A stretch of DNA of 64,000 nucleotides from Melanopsichium pennsylvanicum (lineage: Eukaryota > Basidiomycota > Ustilaginomycetes > Ustilaginales), in contig OAPG01000008.1 in assembly GCA_900208305.1 (NCBI GenBank), positions 828,128-892,127 on the forward strand, given 5' to 3'. Below the pieces are notes generated by a model. That model had not been told where the DNA came from and made no database searches. It saw nothing but the letters and a program-made list of their open reading frames with translations. Below are positions 20,476 to 31,250 of this stretch, piece after piece; position 1 is the first letter of the stretch; the number at the start of each line of letters is the position of its first letter. Both the position numbers and the translations under genes were made by a program.

Positions 20476-22763
20476 ATGTCCGGCAACACTGAGACCTTCG
20501 GCTTCGTAAGTACACTCTGTCATCATCATCATCATCATCACCAGTATTGTCACCCTTGTTGGTCACTGTTGGTGATATCGTTGGTGATAACATACCCCTG
20601 TTTGCCACCTTGCAATCATATCAACGCTGTTCACTGACTTTGGTGTTCAATCCTTTTCAATCTCTCTTCGAACAATAGGCCGCCGACATTAGCCAACTTT
20701 TGGACCTCATCATCAACACTTTCTACTCGAACAAGGAGATCTTCCTACGTGAACTCATCTCCAACTCTTCCGATGCTCTCGACAAGGTTCGCTACAATGC
20801 TCTCACAGACCCCTCGGTTCTCGAATCCGAAAAGGAGCTCTACATCCGAATCACTCCCGACAAAGAGAACAAGTGCCTCACCATCCGTGACACTGGTATC
20901 GGTATGACAAAGGCAGACCTTGTCAACAACATTGGTACCATTGCCAAGTCCGGTACCAAGGCCTTTATGGAGGCCCTCTCTTCCGGCGCCGACATTTCCA
21001 TGATCGGTCAATTCGGTGTCGGTTTCTACTCGGCTTACCTCGTTGCTGAAAAGGTTCAGATCATCACCAAGAACAATGACGATGAGCAGTACATCTGGGA
21101 ATCCGCTGCCGGTGGCACCTTCACCATCACCCAGGACACCGCTAACCCTTCCATCGGCCGTGGTACCGAGATGCGCCTCTTCCTCAAGGAGGATCAGATG
21201 GAGTACCTCGAGGACAAGCGCATCCGCGAAATCGTCAAGAAGCACTCTGAGTTCATCTCTTACCCCATCCAGCTCGTCGTCACCAAGGAGGTTGAGCGCG
21301 AGGTCGAGGAGGAGGACGACGAGGAGGCCGACGACGGCGAGAAGAAGGCCAAGATCGAGGAGGTTGACGACGAGGATGCCAAGAAGGACAAGCCCAAGAA
21401 GAAGGTCAAGGAGATGCAGACAGAGCAGGAGGAGCTCAACAAGACCAAGCCCCTCTGGACCCGCGACCCCAAGCAAATCACTGCTGACGAGTATTCGGCC
21501 TTTTACAAGTCGCTCTCCAACGACTGGGAGGACCATCTCGCCGTAAAGCACTTCTCCGTCGAGGGTCAGCTCGAGTTCAAGGCGCTCCTCTTTATCCCCA
21601 AACGTGCCCCCTTCGATCTCTTTGAGACTAAGAAGAAGCGCAACAACATCAAGCTCTACGTTCGTCGTGTCTTTATCATGGACGATTGCGAGGACATTAT
21701 CCCTGAGTACCTCAACTTTGTAAAGGGTATCGTCGACTCGGAGGACCTTCCCCTCAACATCTCGCGTGAGACCCTTCAGCAGAACAAGATTCTCAAGGTC
21801 ATCCGCAAGAACGTCGTCAAGAAGACGCTCGACATGATCTCGGAGATCGCCGAGGACAAAGACAATTTTGTCAAGTTCTACGAGGCCTTTGGCAAGAACC
21901 TCAAGCTCGGTATCCACGAGGACGCCACCAACCGCGCAAAGCTTGCCGAGTTCCTTCGCTTCCACTCGACCAAGTCAGGTGACGAGATGACCTCGCTCAA
22001 GGACTACATCACCCGCATGCCTCAGGACGGCAAGAACGATCAGATCTTCTACCTCACCGGTGAGAGCCTCAGCTCCATCCGCGACTCTCCCTTCTTGGAG
22101 CGTTTGAAGAAGAAGGGTCTCGAGGTCTTGCTCATGGTCGACCCCATCGACGAGTACGCCGTCACCCAGCTCAAGGAGTTTGAGGGCAAGAAGCTCGTCT
22201 GTGTCTCCAAGGAGGGTCTCGAGCTCGAGGAGTCGGATGATGAGAAGAAGCAGCGCGAGGAGGACACCAAGAACTGCGAGGAACTTTGCAAGACTGTCAA
22301 GGAGATTCTTGGCGACAAGGTTGAAAAGGTGGTTGTCTCGAACCGTATCGTCGGCTCGCCCTGCGTTCTCGTCACCAACACCTTTGGTTGGTCCGCCAAC
22401 ATGGAGCGCATCATGAAGGCCCAGGCTCTTCGTGACTCGTCTATGTCGCAGTACATGGCTGCCAAGAAGACGTTGGAGCTCAACCCTTCCAACCCCATTG
22501 TCAAGGAGCTTGCTGCCAAGTCGAGCCAGGACAAGAACGACACCACGGTTCGTGACTTGACCGTTCTGCTCTATGAGACCGCCCTCCTCACTTCCGGCTT
22601 CACTCTCGAGCAGCCTCACGACTTTGCCAACCGTCTGTACAAACTTATCTCGCTCGGTCTCTCGATCGACGACACTGGTATTGACGCCGATGTTGCAGAG
22701 GACAAGCCCGAGGCTGCTACCGAGGAGGTTGCTGGTGAGTCGGCTATGGAGTCGATCGATTAA
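20476..22763 (+). CDS. HSP90: Cytosolic HSP90 chaperone, two exons
   Basis: Exon 1 (20476-20505) encodes [10 protein letters not shown] and ends at GTAAGT. Exon 2 (20679-22763) resumes after TAG with [20 protein letters not shown]. The 173-nt intron contains a CAT repeat. The product is 704 residues. The N-terminal ATPase motifs are present ([33 protein letters not shown]), followed by a charged linker rich in Glu/Asp/Lys (about 215-270), the middle domain ([20 protein letters not shown]) and the C-terminal dimerisation domain. It is a client-folding chaperone of the cytosol. The final five residues read MESID, where cytosolic HSP90s normally end MEEVD, the TPR co-chaperone docking peptide. 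Very strong codon bias (C-ending) indicates high expression and explains the long antisense frames across the gene. Confidence 0.98.
20506..20678 (+). other. HSP90 intron with CAT repeat
   Basis: A GTAAGT donor and AATAG acceptor bracket 173 nt. Six to seven CAT units sit at 20521-20540. The splice is phase 0 and joins TTC to GCC. Confidence 0.9.
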
Positions 22764-22824
22764 AAGAAGGCCGCGGCGATTTTGCCCTCGTCCATCTCCA
22801 CAAAGAAAGATCTTGTAACATACC

Positions 22825-22858
<34 letters not shown>

Positions 22859-23402
22859 CTTTGTTCTTTTCGCATTGCAACTCCGATTCTATCAAATGAC
22901 AGATTGTTTTCCGTCCCGTTCTTGATTCCGATTTTTACTGATTGATTGTTAAATGTGGCATGTTCGGACACTCTGAGTCACTCAACAAGTGTTCTGCGGT
23001 GTGTAGCTTGTAGCGTTGATGGTGTGAAAAAGTGTCCTCGCACGACTCGATTAGACAGCCTGGTGTAATTCACAAATATTCGTTTCGCACACCAAACTGG
23101 CCCGAATCATACCGACAAGACACGTATGATTCACGAGTGTCGTCACGTCACCCCTCTTCTCATGTCTGCTTTCGCAAATGGAGCTCTGATGGAAACGCTC
23201 AAGCCGAGTTTCCCTTGTCAAACCAAGGTGTCCGCTCTTTCTTCCAAGCTGCTCAGACGAGTCATGCATTCTTATGCGATCTCCAGGTGGCTTGTTTCCT
23301 AAGCGCCTGCTTTACCACCGCTCCCAAGAGCTTAAAGAATTGCACGACCGGTGCTGAGAAACATGAGTTCCTTTGCGATATCAACAGTTTTGATCAACCT
23401 CT
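22764..23402. other. HSP90 3' flank and upstream part of decayed gene
   Basis: Contains a (CA)15 run at 22825-22854 in the likely HSP90 3'UTR. From about 23030 there is an open frame without clear relatives that may be the first exon or N-terminal part of the decayed gene that follows; I could not join it convincingly. Confidence 0.4.
22825..22854. repeat. (CA)n microsatellite
   Basis: About fifteen CA units 60 bp downstream of the HSP90 stop codon. Confidence 0.9.
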
Positions 23403-25283
23403 CCATCACAAAAGTGCCTCTGCACAAGACTTTTCAAGGATGTGGCAGAGCTCGCATTTATAGCCATTGCAGAAGCCCGTCAGCGGTTGAGGCCAGCACA
23501 ATATGCGGATGTTTTCGACCATATTCTCTGCAAGCCCATCCTCAATCTCAACGAACAGCTTGGCTCCGTTTGTCGCTATCTGCAATTGGGCCAAGCGGGC
23601 CAAGCTGGTATGCCTGTGTTTCCAGTGCTGATTGCTGTCGATGAGTGCATCGAAATGAATGTCTCTGGGCACACGGTTGGGAACACTCAACTCAAGAGCA
23701 TGCGTTGGGCTTGGAATTACATAGGTCTACTTTGAGATAAGCACAAATCTCTGATGTTCTGGCTTGTTCTCATGCGCACAAGTAACAGCGCTGCTCACTT
23801 GATCGAACACGTTGATACCCAAGGATCGATCAGGCGAAAGAATTCGGCACCTGTACCCATATTTGTTGGCCTTGGCTTTGTCATTCTTGTCCAAGAGCAA
23901 AGACCGCTCTCTCGTGCCTCGCAGGCATGGTTGCACCAGCACGTTACCAAATATGGCCGCCTTCTTTGGACCTCACTCGAACGTGAAGAGTTTTGGGTAA
24001 ATGCCATCCTCAAGCTTCAAGGCACGCACAAATTTTCGGAAGAGAAGGCGGAACAGTGTTTCAGCCTCATGACGTCGCCGCTTAGCCTGGGCTTGGTGCC
24101 AGTGCACTCGGAACGCTCACACTTGTTTGGCGACCAGAAGCTTTTGATGCATCAGGCTGTAGATTGCCACATGCGTATTTTTGGCTTTGTCTCCAAAGAA
24201 GGCAAAATGCAGATCAAGTCTCCATCGCAACCTGTGCTTGCAATCTCTGCATCCCTCATCATGTTGCCAAGAGCACATGAAGAAAGTCGATATGTGCTCG
24301 GAATATGGAATACCTACAGCTCCATCTTGGAGAATTTTCGAACTCGATGTCTTGTTGCTTCAGTCGTGGCTGTTTTCAAAGGCATTTATGGTGAGCTGGC
24401 CTCACGCATTGTCTTGACTATTGCTTGGGATGCGGCCAAGCGCAGAATACTTGACCAGATGGAGCCGCGCCGTGCGAAAAGACCTTTGCGACTACCAAGT
24501 ACATCCGATTATGCCAAGGTGCTGGCTCAGGCTGTGCTTCTCGACGAGATCATCGCTGGCCTTGCTGACCTGGATGAGGTCAGCTTGAACCTTAGTGTCT
24601 TAACGCGTCACTCAAGTTCGACAGCAAGGTTCGTCCATACGCTGGGCGCTGCAAACAGAAGCTGGCCCTTTCCACTCATTGGCTTGGGTGAATTTTACAC
24701 ATTTTGATATCTTGCCTGATCAGATTACCGAGACATCGTCTCAGTATCTCTGGTACTGTTGGAAGCGTGGAGTTGGGCTGCAGATGGCACACTCGCAGTC
24801 TAGCATTGATGGCATCATTCCAGTTTTCATGGGCAATTTCGACCAACCTTTCGTTGATCCGGACACTGCAGATGACGGCGGTGACCACGAAATGAATGCC
24901 GCCAGGTACATGACATATGTTTCATGGGAGGCTAAGAATCCATGTGAAGCGCATGCAGGTGCAGACTTGGGTAAAACACCTTTGATGCTTAAGCTGGCTG
25001 GTCCGACAATCAAACGCGCCTTGCAACCACCAAACAGGCAAGATTTACTTACCGACCGGGGTCTAATGAGCGTGTTGCTTGACCTTGGCACAACTACACC
25101 ATTTGTCAGCAAACCGCGAGGCTTGCGACCACAGGTGCAAGTGATCAATGGCACAGAATGTCCTCAAATTTGCATCCCAAGTGTGCGTGACAAGTATGCT
25201 TATCCGTGTCGTGATGTCTTCAAAGTGCGACCCATCTTTGCAGATCTCATACTTGGCCTCATTGCATCGCCATCGTACCAATA
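23403..25283 (+). pseudogene. Decayed gene of unknown, possibly nuclease-related family
   Basis: A long coding-like stretch in frame 3 runs from about 23403 to 24707 but is broken by one TGA at 23733-23735. At about 24680-24705 the coding signal moves to frame 1 and continues to 25283. I see no splice sites that would remove either break, so one nonsense codon plus one frameshift is the simplest reading; no ATG clearly begins it. Legible segments include VLIAVDECIEM, VPIFVGLGFVI and, in the last part, PDTADDGG followed 19 residues later by YVSWEAKN. An Asp region followed by ExK resembles a PD-(D/E)xK nuclease fold, as in fungal Crinkler-type proteins, but no P-loop is visible. I do not recognise the family with confidence. 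Moderate codon bias and isolation between housekeeping genes suggest an inserted accessory gene. Confidence 0.5.
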
Positions 25284-25585
25284 GCAGAACGTGTCGCCTA
25301 ACCCAAATTGGAACAAAATTGTGCAGCCTTCCGTGCCCTCGAATCTAGCAACACCCTCTCCGAATCCATTCGAGGCTCGAGGCAATCCGACACTCGGCAC
25401 AACGGAGCTACATTGACGTGTCGCCGAAAATTTGCTTTGAATTACTTGTTCATCTGGTCCTGTAAGCCATTCATTTGTATAATTGTGTTTGTGCCTAGGT
25501 TTGTATATATATGTGGCGTGTCGAGCAGGTCATGCGCCAAAGTGCATTCCTATCCGGGACACCTCAGCAACAACTTGCAGCCACT
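25284..25585. other. Short intergenic gap
   Basis: 302 bp between the decayed gene and the 3' end of the BCAS3-like gene. No feature recognised. Confidence 0.5.
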
Positions 25586-28500
25586 TCAGCGCCCTCCTTT
25601 CTTCTTCTTCTTTTTCCCGCCGTCAGAAGTAGTCTCGGACTTCGCAGCAGCCGGGACCTGCAAGAGTTCGCTTTCGTTTCCTTTCAGCGAGCCCTCTTCC
25701 AGCTCAGCAAAGATCGACATCGGCGAGCTGTCAGTCGTGTGCATCTCCTTGCTCCCTTCGCAAAGCATGCCCGAGCCAGTACTCGTGTGACTGCCACTAT
25801 CGCCTCCGTCCGAAGTCGACGGACTGCTGTTGCGTGGACTCTGCTGAATGACTTTGCCTTCGACTCGGCCGTCCAATGTGGTGGTCAAGCCGCTGCTCTG
25901 GCTCAACAGGCTGGACCGCGTCGAAGCACCCGCAGGAAGCGCATAGACCAGCTCCTTAGGGGTTCGACCTTTGCTCTTGAAGCCTTGCACGGGCACAAGG
26001 CTCGATCGCGAGTGCGTCGTTGTGGCTCCTTCTGAGTCTTCTTCCAGCATACCAACGGAAAAGTCATCGTCAAGGCTGATGCCACCATGTCTGGCCGAGG
26101 CATCTTTGAACTCCTTGTCTTCCTGACGACCGCGTTGAACGTCGTCTGCAATACCGAAAATGGGAGCTTCAGGAGCGATTGGGCTGCGACTTGCCTCTAT
26201 GGCGTCCCACTCGCATTCGTTCGCTTCCAAGCCGTCTGTCGTTGGATCTTCGGCCTCGCTAAAGCGCGTTGATGGCGTCTCAGCCGAACTGGACTGCGAG
26301 CTTCGCGAAGGCCCGTCATTGCGCAATGCAGAGAGCAGAGAAAATGTATCCGAGCGCGTCGAGCCATGGTCGGGCTGGCTACCAATGCCGTTGCTCATTC
26401 GATAGTGGCGGTGACTTGCTCGAGTCGACTCCACGTCCTCGCCGAGCAGGTCGACGTCATCCACGCCATCAAACGAGATGGATGCTGCGGTTCTGCTGTA
26501 GCCTGTAGTGCCATCCGGCGGAACTGTTGCCGAGGCACCGCTCGTACGTAGCCTAGCCATCTCTACCCCACGTCCGAGCTCTTTGCCCGCACGATAAATG
26601 CCTCCGAGGCCTCCAGCAACAATGCGTATCGGAATGCTGCTGCCTGTCGTCCAGCCAGATGAACGCCCGCGCTGACCCTGCGGGAAGCTTGGTATGTGTG
26701 CTGTTGCGCTGCGTGGCGGCAATTTCTCGGGGTCAAACGACATCTGGTTCAGAGCACCTGCCAGACTGTCATCGAACGAGCTCGGATCTTCCGACGAGGG
26801 CTCACGCGACACCAAACGTGCTGTCTTGCGCACTTGAATGGGGCGCGAGCCCCGACGCTGAACACAACGCATCGATTCTTCGGATCCGACCTGCCCAAGC
26901 GACGGCTCATTCACTCGTAGGCGTGCATGGAAGAAGGTTTGACGAGACAAAATGATCGAAGCCGGGAGAATCGTAGGAGACTGGCTGTAAGTCTCGATCT
27001 CGGCTTTAGCCACCGATGCCATGGGTTTCAGCAGCAGACTCATCTCGGATCGGACAGGGCTGCAAGCGGTGCTTGTCTGGTCGGAGAGTGCATCAACACT
27101 TTGTTTGGTGACTGCTCCAGGCTCAGGAGCCATCTGATTCCAAACCGCGATGCACGCGCACTCAACCTGAAGACGCGGCACCTGCTGGCCATGCAGGAGC
27201 CCCTCGCCAGCCTTCCGCATCATCTGTGAAAGACCGGACGGTCGGGGCGACGTGGCAGTGAGGAAGCGCTGCTGCTTAGACTCGGGACCAGTGGCGTGAG
27301 CCTCCTCGTTGCTGATGCTAGCGCTTGACGCTCGAGTTTGCGTGCTCCAGCATCGGGCAGCATGAAGGGTGACACTGACTCTGCCAGGATCGTTGGTGAA
27401 GAGCTCAAAGGGCGTGCTCGCCTCGCCTTCGATATCCGCCGCTCGTGTGCCTCTGCTAATGAGAAGGAAAGAGGGGGGAGCGGATCCAATCTGTGCTGGT
27501 GCTGCTGTCAGAGAGCTGATCTGTCCGCCAGCTCCGTTAGCGGGCTTGGCAAGCGCGCCGTGCTGGAGCGGTGGCGGCGGTCGACTCGATCGAGAAAAGC
27601 TAGTGAGCGACACACTCAAGGGCTGAAAAACTTGAGCGTTCCTGACCTTGTGCTGGACATGATTGTCAATGAAGGGCGCGCCGCCGAACGAGTTGATGGC
27701 ATATACGTGGACAGTGCCGCTGCGTGTGCCTACGGTGACCCACTGTGCATCGGGACTCCACTGGGCATGCACCACATCCGCCGTGGTGATGCCGCGCATA
27801 AGCTTGTAGCGATGCAGTACAGCTGACGGCGAAGCACTGCCAGCATTGCCAAATTTGCCTAGGAAGGGCAGCTCAAAGATGTGGAAAGCGTGCCCGAGTA
27901 CATCGGCTGTCAGAATCAGCCGTCCACAGGGACTGAAGGAAATGAGCGCGACAGCATTGCTGGAAGGCGAGAATGTGCAGATGGTGCGGGCATCCGAGCC
28001 GAGGTCGACGACCCTAATGGAGCCAGCTTGGACGGCATTCGGGCTGTGACTAGCGTTAGTGGCCTTCTCTGCCTTGGGGAGTGTAGCAGTAGCCGCACCC
28101 GCGGATAAGCGCTTGGCGCTACGACCGTTATCAGCGGCCAAAAGCATGGGTGAAATCGAATTAGAAGAGGCCGCACGAGGCGAGCGTGCGGTGTAAGGTG
28201 CCGACTGGGAGAGCAGACTGAACTGCGGAGGGGAGAAGGCGGCTGTAGTGGGAGGACTGCCGGCTTGTGGCCAGTAGGAGCTACCCCATTCTCCGAGCGT
28301 CCGCACTCCGCTCATGACGCCGCCACGTATGCGACGAGCAGCATCGCCCACGTGAGCCGACGTCTCGAACAAATTGTCGCGCATCTCCCCCACGCGTCCT
28401 GACGCATCTCCCTGACCTGCTGCTGCAAATGTTTGAGAAGGGTCATGATAGGACGCCTTCGAGATCTTGCGAGTGTCGGAATGAATGGGTGAAAGGTCGT

Positions 28501-29662
28501 CGGAAGCCGTGCATGCGAACGCGAGAAGGCGGTGAGAGAGCGAGATTGGGGATGGACGCTCCACCGTAGCAGCCGAGATATCGAGGATGGGTGAATGAAG
28601 GTACTCGAGTGTAGAAGTAGAAAGCACGTGAATGGAGGCCGGAGCGGCAAACGACAGCACGAGGAAGCGCTCGTTGCACTGGGATTCGACCGCCGGCCAG
28701 AGATCCTTGCGAGGAGCATCCACGTTGTTCGCCATATTGTGTGCATGGGTGGAGCGATGCTGCAGATGCACGGACGCCTGAACCTGATGAGCTGCGAGAG
28801 AGTATGCAAGCAAACTTGTCGATTGATCCGGCTCCTGCAAGACGAGCAAAAGTTGAGGATCGCTCATATCTGCGACAGGATGTCGAACCAGGGCAGTCAG
28901 AATTCGCGCCGCAGAGCGGATGGAAGGAGGCGACTGGCCGTGGAGTGACTCGGCTGCATGGGGCAGGCAAAGGAGCTCGGAGATCCGGCGGTCTTGAACC
29001 AGCAGGGCCTGAAGCGTGCCATCATCGAAGTAGTAGACAAGCAAGGGAGCCCACTTGAGAGGATTTGTCTTGAGCGGGAGCCTATCCCAGCGTGACCAAA
29101 GCACATTAGGCGGGAGGGCGCGCGCTGGCTGTTCGGACTGGTGGGCGTGAAGGATGGCAGCCTCTATGCGGACAGGGTCAGGTGGCGAGCCAGCATTGTG
29201 AAAGGCGTCGTAGATGGGGGAGATGGAGCCATTGGATCGAAGTGGGGTCGATTGGTCGGCAGAAGCGGCAAGGGGTGGAGAAGCTGGATTGGGGGCGATG
29301 TGGCCAGCGGCGATTAGGTTCGAGATTCCGCGGTTTGCGTGCTGGGACAGTGCAGAGATGGTAGCAGTCACGGTATCAATGGCAGATGTTGGCTTCGATG
29401 TGGAGGCTACAAACACGCGTGGATTTGATGCTAGAGATGCATCGTGCACGACGAGTGGAGAAGCAGCTATCTGAGACTTTGCAGAAGCTGTAGTTGGAGC
29501 TGGAGCTGAAGCTGGGGCTGGAGTTGCAATCGCAGAGGGAGCGGGTATGACGGAGGATGCTGCGAGAGTGTGTGGTGATTCTAGGTGTACAAGGGGGGAA
29601 GAGTCGTTCTTCTTCTTTTGCTCTGTCGAGGATGCATTGTTGTCATTGGAGCGAGGGCTCAT
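25586..29662 (-). CDS. BCAS3-like WD40 protein (Atg18-related propeller)
   Basis: The open frame reaches 29677, but the first ATG is at 29662 (MSPRSNDNNA), giving 1358 residues in one exon. After a disordered Ala/Ser/Pro start, a propeller region spans about residues 190-700. The diagnostic part is about 547-660: SIRVVDLGSDARTIC, FSPCGRLILTADVLGHAFHIFEL, then LMRGITTADVVHAQWSPDAQWVTVGTRSGTVHVYAI (given here in pieces of one continuous blade pair), matching BCAS3 and plant ATG18f/g-type proteins. In animals BCAS3 works with C16orf70/PHAF1 at phagophores; a phosphoinositide-binding, autophagy-linked role in fungi is inferred. The C-terminal 500 residues are disordered and Ser-rich, ending in a Lys run. 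Long low-complexity segments make the protein larger than animal BCAS3 (about 900 residues). Confidence 0.8.
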   Translation of the reverse strand: MSPRSNDNNASSTEQKKKNDSSPLVHLESPHTLAASSVIPAPSAIATPAPASAPAPTTASAKSQIAASPLVVHDASLASNPRVFVASTSKPTSAIDTVTATISALSQHANRGISNLIAAGHIAPNPASPPLAASADQSTPLRSNGSISPIYDAFHNAGSPPDPVRIEAAILHAHQSEQPARALPPNVLWSRWDRLPLKTNPLKWAPLLVYYFDDGTLQALLVQDRRISELLCLPHAAESLHGQSPPSIRSAARILTALVRHPVADMSDPQLLLVLQEPDQSTSLLAYSLAAHQVQASVHLQHRSTHAHNMANNVDAPRKDLWPAVESQCNERFLVLSFAAPASIHVLSTSTLEYLHSPILDISAATVERPSPISLSHRLLAFACTASDDLSPIHSDTRKISKASYHDPSQTFAAAGQGDASGRVGEMRDNLFETSAHVGDAARRIRGGVMSGVRTLGEWGSSYWPQAGSPPTTAAFSPPQFSLLSQSAPYTARSPRAASSNSISPMLLAADNGRSAKRLSAGAATATLPKAEKATNASHSPNAVQAGSIRVVDLGSDARTICTFSPSSNAVALISFSPCGRLILTADVLGHAFHIFELPFLGKFGNAGSASPSAVLHRYKLMRGITTADVVHAQWSPDAQWVTVGTRSGTVHVYAINSFGGAPFIDNHVQHKVRNAQVFQPLSVSLTSFSRSSRPPPPLQHGALAKPANGAGGQISSLTAAPAQIGSAPPSFLLISRGTRAADIEGEASTPFELFTNDPGRVSVTLHAARCWSTQTRASSASISNEEAHATGPESKQQRFLTATSPRPSGLSQMMRKAGEGLLHGQQVPRLQVECACIAVWNQMAPEPGAVTKQSVDALSDQTSTACSPVRSEMSLLLKPMASVAKAEIETYSQSPTILPASIILSRQTFFHARLRVNEPSLGQVGSEESMRCVQRRGSRPIQVRKTARLVSREPSSEDPSSFDDSLAGALNQMSFDPEKLPPRSATAHIPSFPQGQRGRSSGWTTGSSIPIRIVAGGLGGIYRAGKELGRGVEMARLRTSGASATVPPDGTTGYSRTAASISFDGVDDVDLLGEDVESTRASHRHYRMSNGIGSQPDHGSTRSDTFSLLSALRNDGPSRSSQSSSAETPSTRFSEAEDPTTDGLEANECEWDAIEASRSPIAPEAPIFGIADDVQRGRQEDKEFKDASARHGGISLDDDFSVGMLEEDSEGATTTHSRSSLVPVQGFKSKGRTPKELVYALPAGASTRSSLLSQSSGLTTTLDGRVEGKVIQQSPRNSSPSTSDGGDSGSHTSTGSGMLCEGSKEMHTTDSSPMSIFAELEEGSLKGNESELLQVPAAAKSETTSDGGKKKKKKGGR

Positions 29663-31250
29663 GGGTAGGCAGCTCAAAGTGAGCCTTGCACAAAGAAATA
29701 TAGAGGACGACGCAGGATATTGACCGGTAAACTCGCAGCAGGTAGTGGAAACAGCGTGAGACTGATAACGAGGCGGCGGAGAGAGAGAGAGAGAGAGAAG
29801 TTGTTATCCAGATAGACGGTGCGGGTCGATAGGTATTTAATTGGGATCAAAGTCGAGTACTGGTGTACAGCCTGGAAGCAGCAGAGCAGAGTCACAGGAG
29901 GAGACCAGCTAGAGCACAAGACGAGCGCGCCTCGGAGACCGGATCAGGTTTGAGCTAAGGTGTGTGCGATACGAGTAAGGGCTGAGAAACCGAAAGAGAC
30001 AGAAACACAAGAGATGAGACGGATGTCCAAGCGAGCAGGTAGAACAAGGAGAGGTTGAGGCTTGAGGTATGGTTGCGCAGAGAGCGGTTGGAGTGAACTT
30101 GATTCGAGAGAAAGTGCGTGTGAAGAGTTATAAAAAAGGTGGTTATACTTGTTCGTTGTTGATGTTAGAGATGATTGTGATGCTGATACCGATGTGGTTG
30201 AGGATGGATGGACTCTGGAACGATATGAATGCCTTTGAATGGTGGGAAATGGGATGCTGAGCATGGCTTGTGCCTTGATAGCCACACTGCCAAACCGACG
30301 CGAGCGCAAACAACCGGCTCGAACCCTGAAATCCACTCGGGTGCTGTCTCGCTCTCTCTCTCCCTCTAACACACACTCACGCTCAGAGACTGGTCCAGAG
30401 CGGTGCTCTTTGATTGCCAAGTCGCGTCACTCACCAAGCCGGTGCATCCGATTGCGTGGGTCTGTCAGTGGGGCAAAGTCACGGGCACGGCGCAATCTCA
30501 GCCAACAGTCACTGTAAGTTTGGTACAGTTACAGTGTAACAGACAGGTGACGCACTATCACGCAGCAAAGGGAGAGAGATACAGTACACACCGACAAACT
30601 CAAAGTGGAGCGGCGCATTTTTGGAACCCGTATTTTTTTGGGTTACGATAGCGTTTACCGGGCTGCAACGACAGGAGTTACTTGTTCATCGCGCTGTGCT
30701 AACTTATCAGTCTGACACTGTGCAAGTGCCGGTGACTTTGACGAGGACCCTGACGTGATTGCAACTGCTTCGGGCCCAAAATCAAGGCATGGCACCAGAG
30801 ACCTCGAGCTCCCTTGATTTGCTCGTCAATCCAAGCATCAGAAACGATCGCATCGGGATTTCAGTGTGTGGATCGGATGGCAAATCCCACAATTTCACGG
30901 AGAGAGAGTTAGCGAGCAACGAGATTTGCGGATCTGTCGATCTTCAAGCGTCTGTTTCCTCTTTGAGGCTAATTTGTCTGGTCTAACATCCTCTATTCCG
31001 TCTCTGATCTACGACTCACTACAAAGTCAAAATGCCAAGCTCAGGCTTTGCATACCGCTGTGCAGAGTGTAAAGTAAGCCCCCAAACGAGTTGGCTTTGC
31101 ATGTGCGTGACTTCGCCTGCCTTGCAGCGTCTTGGAGATCACGATCACGAATCAAACCGCTTCACAAACAGATCGAGCATGGCTGCACATTGTACCGAAA
31201 TCGACTAAAGGTCCTACTTTGCTCAGCAACTTTCCTTATATACAAGGACA
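29663..31250. other. Intergenic region with GA tract
   Basis: About 1.6 kb between the BCAS3-like start and the 3' end of the SDR gene. It has a (GA)n run at about 29779-29798 in the BCAS3-like leader, and mostly short meaningless frames. A B-box-like string at 30312-30330 lacks a tRNA fold. Confidence 0.5.

Noticed and set aside
20745..21965. A 406-codon antisense frame across HSP90
   Set aside because: It mirrors the strong C-ending codon bias of HSP90; the Leu/Val/Asp-rich product matches nothing and the sense gene is certain. The same holds for 21975-22895 on the minus strand.
30312..30330. A tRNA B-box-like string on the minus strand
   Set aside because: No matching A box at the right distance and no cloverleaf could be drawn.
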